A DNA stretch of 64,000 nucleotides from Collinsella tanakaei (GTDB taxonomy: Bacteria > Actinomycetota > Coriobacteriia > Coriobacteriales > Coriobacteriaceae). The stretch is from NCBI RefSeq assembly GCF_030373545.1, contig NZ_JAUDCO010000001.1, positions 1 to 64,000 of the forward strand, written 5' to 3'. Every line of letters begins with the position of its first letter. Within the stretch, counting starts at the first letter, position 1. A program made the position numbers and the translations under genes. The notes beneath the pieces are model-generated. The model made no database searches and was not told the origin of the DNA. It saw only the letters and a program-made list of their open reading frames with translations. Below are positions 12,331 through 21,049 of the stretch, in pieces.

Positions 12331-12433
12331 ACATCCTCGCGGGCCTCATGCGCCCCTTACATATATCTATACAGTAGCACCCTGTAAGAGCGCTCTACAT
12401 CACGTCGAGCCAGCCGTCAGCCGCAAAATCAAC

Positions 12434-12461
12434 TGGTATATACCAAATTGTTGCTCAACAA
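12434..12461. promoter_or_regulatory. Paired dyads in the AT-rich BREX leader
   Basis: TGGTATATACCA (12434-12445) is a perfect 12-bp palindrome. TTGTTGCTCAACAA (12448-12461) is a second perfect dyad with a 2-bp centre. They lie about 110-135 bp before brxA in the only AT-rich stretch, where the promoter is expected. They could bind a regulator. No BrxR-type (WYL) regulator gene is in the locus. Confidence 0.4.
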
Positions 12462-12526
12462 AATACGATGTTATTGATGTATCAACGGAAGTAATGTATT
12501 CCGCATGCATCCAAGGAGATCGGCCC

Positions 12527-12571
12527 ATGGAGCAGCATAAACGCCGCATCGCGCAGGCAGGTGCACGATGA
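12527..12571 (+). CDS. Possible 14-aa leader peptide overlapping brxA
   Basis: A short open frame MEQHKRRIAQAGAR starts at 12527 with AAGGAG at 12513-12518. Its stop codon overlaps the brxA start as ATGA (12568-12571). brxA has no strong Shine-Dalgarno of its own, so the leader would serve translational coupling. Whether the peptide matters is unknown. It is too short for homology. Confidence 0.4.
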   Translation: MEQHKRRIAQAGAR

Positions 12572-13191
12572 GCGCCCCGAGCGTCTACCGCGGATCCATC
12601 ACGCGCGAACAATGGCTGGTTAACGAGACGCGCACTGTAGCCCGCCTGATCTTGGACGAGGGCCTCGCCGAACAAGCCGGCCTAATCCAAGCGGTCGTTG
12701 CCACCAACCCCTTCCAATATCCAACGGAGCGTGAGATCAAATCGATCACGCGCGCGTGCTACCGGCGGCTTACCGCGCTCTCGGACGACCCCGACCTGCG
12801 CGCCCGTCTCACGGACCTGATCGCTCACGGCACGCCCGATCAACTCATGCAGACGAATCTCTACGCCATGATGCGCGACAACCGCATCGTGTGGGACTTC
12901 ATGGCCTGCGTGGTCGCCCGCAAGTTCACCGCGCTCGACCTCACCCTACGCAAACACGAAATCGTCGACTTTATCGAGGGTCTACGCGCCCAAGACGAAA
13001 AGGCCGCCCGATGGAGCGCGGCGACGGCGAACAAAATCCGCCAGGTGCTCACCGCCTGCCTGGAGCAGTGCGGCATGTACGACCGCAAAACCGAGCAGCT
13101 CGCTCCCCTGCTGCTCGACTTCGACCTCGAACACGATATCCGAGCCAACGGCGACGCGGACATCCTGCCCGCCTTCGGCATAACGGAATAG
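12568..13191 (+). CDS. brxA: BrxA, BREX protein (DUF1819)
   Basis: This 207-aa small helical protein is the first gene of type 1 BREX loci. BrxA adopts a NusB-like fold and binds DNA in studied systems. The conserved N-terminus (YRGSITREQWLVNETRTVA) and the region around MMRDNRIVWDFMACVV fit DUF1819. Length matches the family (about 200 aa). It is followed by brxB after 9 bp. Its start overlaps the stop of a 14-codon leader frame. The gene is GC-rich like the host chromosome. Confidence 0.9.
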   Translation: MSAPSVYRGSITREQWLVNETRTVARLILDEGLAEQAGLIQAVVATNPFQYPTEREIKSITRACYRRLTALSDDPDLRARLTDLIAHGTPDQLMQTNLYAMMRDNRIVWDFMACVVARKFTALDLTLRKHEIVDFIEGLRAQDEKAARWSAATANKIRQVLTACLEQCGMYDRKTEQLAPLLLDFDLEHDIRANGDADILPAFGITE

Positions 13192-13200
13192 GAGGCGCGC

Positions 13201-13803
13201 ATGACCGCTTCGGAATCCCCCACGCTCGCCATGAGCTTCGAGCTCATCCGCTCGCGCCTGTCCGACCCCGAGTTTTTGGAGGGCCGCGGCATCAGCAACG
13301 AGGTGCCATTCTACATCTTTGCCTACGACGCCGCCCAAGAGGACGAGGTCCGCGCACGCACCGACCAGTTGCTCGCCGATGCCGCCGCAGGTCTCATCCC
13401 GGCACACATCGTCCACTTTGACCTGTGGGAGATCTTCCGCGAGATCTGCGCGTACTACGACATCGTGGGCGACCTTGAGCGCCTGGAATCCCAGAAAGGC
13501 TCCGATGCCCTGCTCGCCCATATCCGCGAGATCGCCATGCCCGAGGATTTCGTTACCACCATGGCCGAGCAGTTCGAAGCCGAATTCGGCAAGCCCCAGC
13601 CTGGCCGCGACGTCGTGCTGGTCACCGGCGTGGGCAAGGTCTACCCGTTCGTGCGCGCGCACGACATCTTGGAGAACGCGCAGCCGGTGTTCGACAGCAT
13701 CCCATTCGTGCTGTTCTATCCCGGTCAATACGACCAGCAGACGCTGCGCCTGTTCAACTCCATCGCCGACGGCAACTACTACCGAGCGTTCACGCTGCTC
13801 TAA
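13201..13803 (+). CDS. brxB: BrxB, BREX protein (DUF1788)
   Basis: This 200-aa protein belongs to DUF1788 (BrxB), a BREX core component thought to scaffold BrxC and the PglX/PglZ proteins. Family features are the N-terminal PFYIFAYDAAQE, HFDLWEI, and the C-terminal FVLFYPGQYDQQTLRLFN. GGAGG at 13191-13195 precedes the start. It lies between brxA and brxC in the standard order. Confidence 0.9.
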   Translation: MTASESPTLAMSFELIRSRLSDPEFLEGRGISNEVPFYIFAYDAAQEDEVRARTDQLLADAAAGLIPAHIVHFDLWEIFREICAYYDIVGDLERLESQKGSDALLAHIREIAMPEDFVTTMAEQFEAEFGKPQPGRDVVLVTGVGKVYPFVRAHDILENAQPVFDSIPFVLFYPGQYDQQTLRLFNSIADGNYYRAFTLL

Positions 13804-13834
13804 CGCGACCAGCCTCTGCCCGCACCAAAGCGGA

Positions 13835-13857
13835 TGAAACGAACCCGTCCCCAACCG
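13835..13857. repeat. Family B dispersed repeat inside the BREX operon
   Basis: GAAACGAACCCGTCCCC plus AACC is the reverse complement of a word at 39310-39332. It lies in the 78-bp gap between brxB and brxC. Its presence suggests the repeat family is active or was captured within this host lineage. Confidence 0.55.
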
Positions 13858-13881
13858 ACTGCCCAACGAAAGGAACACGAG

Positions 13882-16800
13882 ATGCAGATCCGCGACATGT
13901 TCGAGCGCGATATCGACCGCGACATCAACGGCGTCATCAAGATCGACCAAGCCGACGAGCAGGTCATCGAGCAGGAGCTCGCGGAATACGTCGTCACGCG
14001 TGAGCTGCGCGGACACTTCTCCACGTTCTTCGACGCCTACGAGCGCGCCATCGACGAGCCGACGGGCAAGATCGGCGTCTGGATCTCGGGTTTCTTCGGA
14101 TCCGGTAAGTCGCACTTCCTCAAGATGCTCTCGTATCTGCTGTCCAATCGCGAGGCGGGCGGCAAGCACGCGCTCGACTACATCGAGCCGCGCTTCGAGG
14201 ATCCCATGATCGCCGCCAAGGCACGCCGCGCCGCGGGCATCCCCACCGAGACCATCCTGTTCAACATCGGCAGCAAGAGCTCGGACCGCAACGACGCCTC
14301 GGCGGTCATCCGCACCTTCTATCGCGTGTTCTACGAAAACCAAGGCTTCTACGGCGCGAGCCCCAAGCTGGCACGCCTCGAGGCGCTCATCGACGCCGAA
14401 GGCCTCACCGACGCCTTCCGTCAGGCGTACGAGCAGGCAAGCGGCCACCCCTGGCTAGAATGGCGCAAGACCTACCAGTCCAAATCCGCCCCGGTCATCG
14501 AGGCCCTCGTGGCATGCGGCTTCCAGACCCGCGAGGAGGCCGAGCGCTGGTACGCCAGCGACGACCTCGACATCTCGGCCGACACCTTTACCGACGAGGT
14601 TCGCGACTATGTGGAGCGCCGCGCCACCGAGTGCGGCGGGCAGTTCCGCCTGCTATTCATGGTGGACGAGGTGAGCCAGTACGTAGGCGAGGACACCGAC
14701 CGCATGAACGACCTGCAGAACATCGTGGAAGGACTCGGCACCAAGTGCGCCGGCCGTGTATGGGTCGTCGTGACCGGCCAGGAGGCGATCGACGAGATCA
14801 CCACCGTCGCGGGCAGCGATTTTTCCAAAATCCAAGGCCGCTTTAACACGCGCCTGTCGCTGTCGAGCTCCGATGCCAACGAGGTCATCAAGCGCCGCGT
14901 GCTGTCCAAGACGCCCGACGCCACCCAGCTGCTCGAGCTGCAGTACGGGCAGGACGAGACCGTGCTGCGAAACCTCTTTACCTTCGGCGACGCCAAGGCC
15001 GACCTCACGGGCTACCGTAACGCAATCGACTTCGCGCAGACCTTCCCGTTTGTGAACTACCAGTTCACGCTGCTGCAAAACGTCATGAACGCCTTACGTA
15101 ACCAGGGCCATTCCGGCAAGCACCTGTCGAGCGGCGAGCGCTCCATGCTCTCAGGCTTCCAGGAGGCGGCGCAAGCCGTCGAAACGCTGGACGAGCATGC
15201 CCTCGTGCCGTTCTGGCGTTTCTACGATGCGACGGAATCGTTCTTGGAGCACTACCACCGCCAGGTCATCAACCGCGCCGCGCGTCAGGCGGAGGCCGGG
15301 CAAAACCTCGAGGACTACGACGTCCACGTGCTCAAGCTGCTGTTCCTCATCCGTTGGGTCGACCGCGACGTTGCCGCGACGATCGACAACATCGTGACCC
15401 TCATGACCGACGATGTGCGCCAGAACCGCCTGGAACTCCGCGAGCAGGTACAGGCTTCGCTCGACCGCCTGCTCAAGGAGAGCTTCATCACGCGCAACGG
15501 CGACCGCTACCAGTTCCTGACCGATGACGAGCAGGAGATCGCCAGCCAGATCGCCCGCACGCATGTGGATAGCGAGACCGTCACCAAGAAGGCGGCGGAC
15601 ATCGTGTTCAAGGATATCTTCGACACGCCCAAGCTCACCGTCGGCGTCAACCAGTTCCCCGTGGAGGAGTACCTGGACCAGATGCTCGTGGGCGCCCCCG
15701 GCGGCTTGACCCTACGCGTTATCGCCGGCATGGACGGTAGCGAACCGCCCACCCACGAGGAGCTTATCTTGCAGTCGAGCCGCAGCGAGGCCATCGTCGT
15801 GCTGTGCCCGGAGGTCGACTACTACAACCAGCTCATGGAGGCCGCGCGCATCGAAAAGTACGTCTCGACCGTAGTGACGGCCAACCTCGAGCCCAACCAG
15901 CGCGACATCGTGCGCAGCAAGCAGCAGGAAAAGACGCGCCTGGAAAAGGAAACGAGCCGCCTCATCGAGGAGGCCGTTCGCCGTGGCGAGCTGTACGTGC
16001 AGGGCAACGCCGTCACGCCGACAAAGACCTCGTCGGCCAAAAAGCGCATCGAGGAGGTGCTGGCGCGCCTGGTGGACACGGTCTACCCCAAGCTCTCGTA
16101 TATCGACCGGAACTACACGGACGACGCGAGCATCAAGCGCATCCTCAACGGCGCCGAACAGGCCCTGCCCGGTCAGCAGCCCAACGCCCGAGCCATCGAG
16201 GAACTCGAGCGCAAGCTCAAGACCGAGGCTGCGCGCCATCGCACCGTGACCATGGGCGACATCCAGCGCCAGTACCAGGCGGCCCCGTACGGCTGGCGCG
16301 AGGCGGACATTGCCGCCGTGGCGGCCGAGCTGCTGGCAAGCCACCGCGCCAAGCTCACGTACGCCGGCAAGACCGTGGACCTGCAGGATTCCAAGTGCGT
16401 GAACTACCTGCGCATGCGCAGCATGATCGACAAGGTGCAGATCGAGATGCGCCGCACCACGAGCGACGCCGAGCGCGCGACCGCCCGCCGCACCATCGAA
16501 GATTTGTGCCGCGTCCACGATCTGCCGGTCGACGAGGAAGGCCTGGCACGACGCATCCGCGAGGAGCTGCAGGAGCGCCGCGACGGCCTGCAGCGCCTGC
16601 TCGACGTGGAATACCGGCGCAACCGCAACTACCCCGGCTACGGCACGGTGGCAGACACGGTCGCGATGCTCGACGAGCTGTTGAAGGTCGATCCCGATCC
16701 TGCGGAGCTGCTCGGCGCCATCGTGCACCGCGAGGACGACCTGCTCGATGCGGCAGAGGATCTGGAGGACATCGACGGCTTCTTCCCCGACCGACAGCGC

Positions 16801-17514
16801 ATCTTTGACAGCGCGACCGAGCTGCTCAAGCAGGTCGGCACCGACCGCGAGGATCTGGAGACGGATGCCGAGGCCGCTGCAGCCCTTACCACCATCGAGG
16901 GCATTCTCGCGGACAAGAACATCTACCGGCGAATCTCCGAGTTGCCGTCCGCGGTCCAGCAGGTCAGGACCGTACGCGACCGCATGCTCAAGGCCAAGCG
17001 TGTCGACCTGCTCGAGCAGATCGACACGACGATCGACGAGCTCGCTGCATACGCGCAGGAGCGCGACGTCAAGCTGTCAGACATCGAGAAGACCCGCCTG
17101 ACCCGTCGCGACGCCGCAAATAACGCCGCGACGCTCACGGAACTCGATGCGCTCAGAACACGCCTGGAAAAGGACCAACGCCGTCTGAGTGACGAGATCG
17201 ACCGCGAATACGACCGTATCAATCGTCCACGGCCTGCGACGACAGGCGTGACGGTGACGACCGAGCACGGCAAGACGCAGACTTCGCGTCCTGACGACGG
17301 GTATCCCGACGACGCAGTCACGCCGCCAACCGAAAATCCGCCCACCAAACAAACTCCGCCTGTCCCCGCACCCAAGATCGCCACCATCGAGCGCACGCGG
17401 ATATTCAAGCCGCGTCGTCTGCGCAGCGAGCAGGAGATCGACGAGTACCTCGAGACCGCACGTAAACAGCTGCTCAACGCCCTTGCGGGCAACGACTCCG
17501 TCAAGCTTAACTAA
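13882..17514 (+). CDS. brxC: BrxC, BREX ATPase (DUF6079-type P-loop protein)
   Basis: This 1210-aa protein is the large ATPase of type 1 BREX (PglY counterpart in type 2). The Walker A motif GFFGSGKS spans residues 70-77. A Walker B-like LLFMVDEVSQ lies near residue 262. The N-terminal ATPase region is followed by long helical segments with probable coiled coil (about 870-1130), then a Pro/Thr-rich stretch near 1140-1165. The start at 13882 has AAAGGA at 13869-13874; an in-frame start at 13834 would translate through the family B repeat and is rejected. Length is normal for the family. Confidence 0.93.
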   Translation: MQIRDMFERDIDRDINGVIKIDQADEQVIEQELAEYVVTRELRGHFSTFFDAYERAIDEPTGKIGVWISGFFGSGKSHFLKMLSYLLSNREAGGKHALDYIEPRFEDPMIAAKARRAAGIPTETILFNIGSKSSDRNDASAVIRTFYRVFYENQGFYGASPKLARLEALIDAEGLTDAFRQAYEQASGHPWLEWRKTYQSKSAPVIEALVACGFQTREEAERWYASDDLDISADTFTDEVRDYVERRATECGGQFRLLFMVDEVSQYVGEDTDRMNDLQNIVEGLGTKCAGRVWVVVTGQEAIDEITTVAGSDFSKIQGRFNTRLSLSSSDANEVIKRRVLSKTPDATQLLELQYGQDETVLRNLFTFGDAKADLTGYRNAIDFAQTFPFVNYQFTLLQNVMNALRNQGHSGKHLSSGERSMLSGFQEAAQAVETLDEHALVPFWRFYDATESFLEHYHRQVINRAARQAEAGQNLEDYDVHVLKLLFLIRWVDRDVAATIDNIVTLMTDDVRQNRLELREQVQASLDRLLKESFITRNGDRYQFLTDDEQEIASQIARTHVDSETVTKKAADIVFKDIFDTPKLTVGVNQFPVEEYLDQMLVGAPGGLTLRVIAGMDGSEPPTHEELILQSSRSEAIVVLCPEVDYYNQLMEAARIEKYVSTVVTANLEPNQRDIVRSKQQEKTRLEKETSRLIEEAVRRGELYVQGNAVTPTKTSSAKKRIEEVLARLVDTVYPKLSYIDRNYTDDASIKRILNGAEQALPGQQPNARAIEELERKLKTEAARHRTVTMGDIQRQYQAAPYGWREADIAAVAAELLASHRAKLTYAGKTVDLQDSKCVNYLRMRSMIDKVQIEMRRTTSDAERATARRTIEDLCRVHDLPVDEEGLARRIREELQERRDGLQRLLDVEYRRNRNYPGYGTVADTVAMLDELLKVDPDPAELLGAIVHREDDLLDAAEDLEDIDGFFPDRQRIFDSATELLKQVGTDREDLETDAEAAAALTTIEGILADKNIYRRISELPSAVQQVRTVRDRMLKAKRVDLLEQIDTTIDELAAYAQERDVKLSDIEKTRLTRRDAANNAATLTELDALRTRLEKDQRRLSDEIDREYDRINRPRPATTGVTVTTEHGKTQTSRPDDGYPDDAVTPPTENPPTKQTPPVPAPKIATIERTRIFKPRRLRSEQEIDEYLETARKQLLNALAGNDSVKLN

Positions 17515-17523
17515 GGAGCGCAG

Positions 17524-20058
17524 ATGGACACCAAGGTTCTTGAGAAGTTCTGCCCATGGGCGCGCGATGAGCTGGTCGACGCTGTCCGCAACCGCTGCAT
17601 CGCCTGCGGTCTGGACGGGGTCGGCCGCGCCAGCGCCCCGCGCGGTTCGCGCATCGTCAACAACGTGGTGCTCACAGACGATGAGCTTACACAACGCGAC
17701 AACCTCATCGCCCTCATCGACGAGCTGGGCTACGAGGCCTTCCTTGAGCGCGAGGCATACACGTGGTTCAATCGCTTTGCCGGCATCAGGTACATGGAGC
17801 TCCACGGCTACCTGCCCAGCCGCGTACGCATGTTCTCGGCAGTCGACGGCTCATTTGACCCTGAGTGCCTGCGCGCCGTAGGTGAGCTCGACCTGCCCGA
17901 ACTCGACCGCGATCGCGCGCTCGACCTTGCCGCCGAGGGCAAAGATGCCGAGCTGTTCCGCATAATCCTTATCGCCCAGTGCAACCAGCTAGCCGATGCT
18001 CTTCCCGCCGTGTTTGACCACGTGGACGATACCGACGCCCTCATGCTGCCGGACGGCCTGCTCATCCCGGGCGAACACAACGTGCTGCACCATTTGGTGG
18101 CCGACATCCCCGAGCGGGCGTGGGACGACGTCGAGGCGCTGGGCTGGATGTACCAATTCTACAACGCCGACCTCAAGGCCGACTTCTTCAAGTCCAAGCG
18201 CAAGGCCGCACCGGAGGACATCGCGCCGGCAACCCAGCTCTTCACGCCCGACTGGATCGTGCGCTACATGGTGGACAATTCGCTCGGTCGCCTGTGGATG
18301 CTGAACTTCCCCGATAGCCGCCTGCGCGAACGGGCCAGCGCCGAGAACCCCGCTGATCGGCTCATGGAGTATTACATCGAACCCGACCAGGAGCACGAGG
18401 ACTTCATTCGCATCTCCGGCCCCGAGGACATCACGTTCTGCGACCCGGCGTGCGGATCGGGTCATATCCTCGTGTACGCGTTCAAGATGCTCATGGCAAT
18501 GTACGAGGAGCGCGGCTACCGCGAGCGCGAGATTCCCGAACTCATCTTGACCAAGAATCTCTCCGGCATGGAGATCGACGAGCGCGCCGCGCAGATCGCC
18601 CAGCTGGCGCTGGCCCTGTGCGCTCGCGAGCACGATCGGCGCTTCTTCGGGCGCGGGATCGTGGCCGACGTGCGCACGCTGTCGAACATCGAGCTCAGCG
18701 CCGACGAGCTGCCCGAGACAAGCGCGCTCGTGAGTCACAAGCATACCGGCCTGCTGGAAAGCCTGACGCACCTGGGCGAGATCGGCAGCCTGCTTGCCAT
18801 CGATGAAGGCGAACTGGGATGTCTGCGAGACGACGCTAAGGTCTGCGCACACGTGGCGACAGAAACCGGCGACGTGCTTCTTGCCAACAACGCAAAAAGG
18901 CTCGCTTGCGCGCAGAGCGTCTGCGAGACACTTTCCCGCCACTTCGACGTAGTCGTCGCCAACCCGCCCTACATGGGCAGCAGCAGCTTCAACCCGTTCA
19001 TGAGCAAGTGGATGAAGAAACGGTACCCCGACAGCTGCAAGGATCTGTGCACGGCGTTTATCGAACGCGGCTATTCACTTGCACACGACAACGGCTACGC
19101 CGCCATGGTCACGATGCAGTCGTGGATGTTCCTCGGCAGCTTCGAGAAGATGCGCAAGCGCATCATCGACGAGAAGACGATCCTCACCATGGCGCACCTG
19201 GGGCCGCGCGCGTTCGACGCCATCGGCGGTGAGGTCGTCTCCGTCACGGCAGACGTCCTCTTCAACGGCAAAACTCCGGTAAAGGGTGCCTATGCGCGAC
19301 TGGTTGACATCAACGGCAGCGAACCCAAGCGCGAGAAGCTCCTCGAAGCCATCCACAACCCCACCTGCGGCTGGTTCTACCGAGCCGACGCCACCACCTT
19401 CCACGACATCCCTGGCTCCCCCATCGCCTATTGGGCGAGCGAAGCTGCGATGCAAGTATTCAAAAGCCTTGAACCTCTCAAAAAAATAGCCCCCACAAGA
19501 AAAGGCATGTTTACCGGAAACAATGATTATTTCCTTAAGCGGTGGTTTGAGATAAGCCATTGCAAAATCGGGACTAGCTTCAAGCCCTATTGCAAGGGCG
19601 GCGCTTTCCGCAGGTGGTACGGGAATCGCGACTATGTTATTCGGTGGCATTCAAATGGCAAAGAAATCCGTGAATCACGGCGAGCGGGCAATGTAAATGT
19701 GGCCGACTACTTTAAGCCATGCATCTTTTGGTCTCTAGTTACTTCCGGCGACATTAGTTTTCGTATTATCGACACCAATGACTTTGTAATGGGAGATGCT
19801 GGTCCTGCTTGCTATCCCAGAGGCGAAGATTCACTCGTTTTATTAGGGCTGCTTAATTCCAGCTCCATACGATCTCTTTCAAAAATGATTAATCCTACAC
19901 TGAACTGGAGCAGTGGAGTTGTTGGATCCTTTCCCGTGCCGCATCTGGGGCACGCCAAGTTTTATAACGAGCTCGTATCCCGATGCATTCAGATTGCTCG
20001 ATCCGACTGGGACTCTCAAGAAACCTCTTGGGACTTCAAGCGCAATCCGCTGGTGTGA
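17524..20058 (+). CDS. pglX: PglX N-terminal part: BREX adenine methyltransferase and target recognition region
   Basis: This 844-aa protein is the catalytic part of the BREX N6-adenine methyltransferase that marks host DNA. SAM motif I is FCDPACGSGH (residues 305-314) and motif IV is NPPY (480-483). The target recognition region follows. The protein ends at SWDFKRNPLV, a point that lies in mid-protein in full-length PglX (about 1200 aa). The missing part is encoded separately at 25532-26506. Base composition becomes clearly AT-richer from about 19440 (residue 640) on, which points to a swapped specificity region. AAGGAG precedes the start. It follows brxC by 9 bp. Confidence 0.92.
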   Translation: MDTKVLEKFCPWARDELVDAVRNRCIACGLDGVGRASAPRGSRIVNNVVLTDDELTQRDNLIALIDELGYEAFLEREAYTWFNRFAGIRYMELHGYLPSRVRMFSAVDGSFDPECLRAVGELDLPELDRDRALDLAAEGKDAELFRIILIAQCNQLADALPAVFDHVDDTDALMLPDGLLIPGEHNVLHHLVADIPERAWDDVEALGWMYQFYNADLKADFFKSKRKAAPEDIAPATQLFTPDWIVRYMVDNSLGRLWMLNFPDSRLRERASAENPADRLMEYYIEPDQEHEDFIRISGPEDITFCDPACGSGHILVYAFKMLMAMYEERGYREREIPELILTKNLSGMEIDERAAQIAQLALALCAREHDRRFFGRGIVADVRTLSNIELSADELPETSALVSHKHTGLLESLTHLGEIGSLLAIDEGELGCLRDDAKVCAHVATETGDVLLANNAKRLACAQSVCETLSRHFDVVVANPPYMGSSSFNPFMSKWMKKRYPDSCKDLCTAFIERGYSLAHDNGYAAMVTMQSWMFLGSFEKMRKRIIDEKTILTMAHLGPRAFDAIGGEVVSVTADVLFNGKTPVKGAYARLVDINGSEPKREKLLEAIHNPTCGWFYRADATTFHDIPGSPIAYWASEAAMQVFKSLEPLKKIAPTRKGMFTGNNDYFLKRWFEISHCKIGTSFKPYCKGGAFRRWYGNRDYVIRWHSNGKEIRESRRAGNVNVADYFKPCIFWSLVTSGDISFRIIDTNDFVMGDAGPACYPRGEDSLVLLGLLNSSSIRSLSKMINPTLNWSSGVVGSFPVPHLGHAKFYNELVSRCIQIARSDWDSQETSWDFKRNPLV

Positions 20059-20063
20059 TTACT

Positions 20064-20627
20064 ATGTCTAATAAATGGTCTTTTAAATGCAGTGTAAAAC
20101 TGTCCGGAGAAACAAATAGTAGCTTGCAAAAGATCGTCCAATTCTACCTCTGGGAAACACCTGTTCCGAACACATCAGAAAAGGGCGTGCCGTTTGCCTT
20201 GATGGGGATTGAAAAATCTAAGTACAAAACGCTTCAGGCTGAAATGCGAAAACATAGCGGGTTTCCCGCGGCCGATGGCCATGACTGGAAAAAGACAACC
20301 ATTAAATCCATTGAAAAAGATTTGAAGAGCCTTGATCGTCTGGATAGATACGATTGTTCATTTGAATTCGCCATTCATACAGTAAAAAACGGGCTGGGCA
20401 AAACAGAAGCTCTTTTTTATTTCATCAGAAACGCCTTTGCTCATGGGGGATTTCGTATCTCAACCTACAAAGGAGAACACTACTTTGTCCTAGAAAACCG
20501 AAAGAATGGCTCAATTAGAGGACGAGCAATTTTAAAAGAATCAACACTGCTCAGCTGGGCAAAATTGATTAACGATCTACGCAGCAAAAAGAAGAAACTC
20601 GTACCATCAAAGAGCGGTAAGCGGTAA
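20064..20627 (+). CDS. HEPN-like protein with R-x4-H motif, cargo inside pglX
   Basis: This 187-aa basic protein belongs to no family I can name. Residues 116-130 (ALFYFIRNAFAHGGF) carry RNAFAH (R122, H127), the R-x4-6-H motif typical of HEPN domains, many of which are RNases in defence or toxin systems. The C-terminus is Lys-rich (LRSKKKKL). It starts 5 bp after the stop of the N-terminal pglX half and has no good Shine-Dalgarno, so it is probably coupled to pglX translation. It is AT-rich compared with brxA-brxC. A terminator follows at 20734. Calling it an RNase is inference from one motif. Confidence 0.7.
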   Translation: MSNKWSFKCSVKLSGETNSSLQKIVQFYLWETPVPNTSEKGVPFALMGIEKSKYKTLQAEMRKHSGFPAADGHDWKKTTIKSIEKDLKSLDRLDRYDCSFEFAIHTVKNGLGKTEALFYFIRNAFAHGGFRISTYKGEHYFVLENRKNGSIRGRAILKESTLLSWAKLINDLRSKKKKLVPSKSGKR

Positions 20628-21049
20628 TTATGATGCCTTATTTTGCCGATGCCATCTTCCATCTCAACCTTGATTGTCACGGTGATTTGATCTGCAAGTT
20701 GAATGAACGGAGAAGCCCGAAAGCAAGTCGCAGAAAAGGCGAGTTGCGCGCTTCGTCGCCTTTTCCACTAGGGGGTTGTAGCGCGTTGCCCCGTACCGGG
20801 GGGATCCCCCAGCCCTTGGAAGCCCGCCCTTACGGTCAGACCATGCCAGCACATCTGCGCGTACGGCATCTCGACCTTACTACCCGTCGGCAGCAAGCCC
20901 GTAAAGTCAGTGTACAAAAAACTGAATTGCACCCTGCAATAGGAGCCATTCTTTTCATCCCCATACGTTTGAGTTCTTATCCCGAACGCGAGCATGAGCA
21001 CCAGAAATGGGCAAGCGATGGATTTATCCAACGTGTCTCTACACTCCGC
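20628..21049. other. Intergenic region with bidirectional terminator
   Basis: The 422-bp gap separates the HEPN-like gene from the convergent DUF3800 gene. Besides the terminator at 20734-20764, it has a GC-rich block near 20765-20900 with open frames on the minus strand (for example 20768-21031, 87 codons) that lack a ribosome binding site and recognisable motifs. I see no supportable gene. It may be a relic of an earlier insertion. Confidence 0.5.
20734..20764. terminator. Bidirectional rho-independent terminator within the BREX locus
   Basis: AAAAGGCGA (20734-20742) pairs perfectly with TCGCCTTTT (20756-20764). The run of T on the plus strand and of A (T on the minus strand) makes it functional in both directions. 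It should end the brxA-to-HEPN transcript and also the leftward DUF3800 transcript. Confidence 0.8.

Larger units (their letters stand above)
11511..12526. other. Long gene-poor region at the left edge of the BREX locus
   Basis: About 1 kb holds no convincing gene. Visible items are an imperfect inverted repeat (11702-11732 with 11851-11881), a family A repeat (11923-11949), a promoter-like TATACAAT at about 12185-12192 followed by AAAGGAG and a 22-codon open frame (12229-12297), and several dyads between 12306 and 12461. The base composition becomes AT-richer after 12350. It is probably the boundary where the BREX genes joined the chromosome. Confidence 0.55.

Noticed and set aside
20768-21031. 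87-codon minus-strand frame between HEPN-like and DUF3800 genes
   Set aside because: No ribosome binding site or motif; it could be a relic but cannot be supported as a gene.
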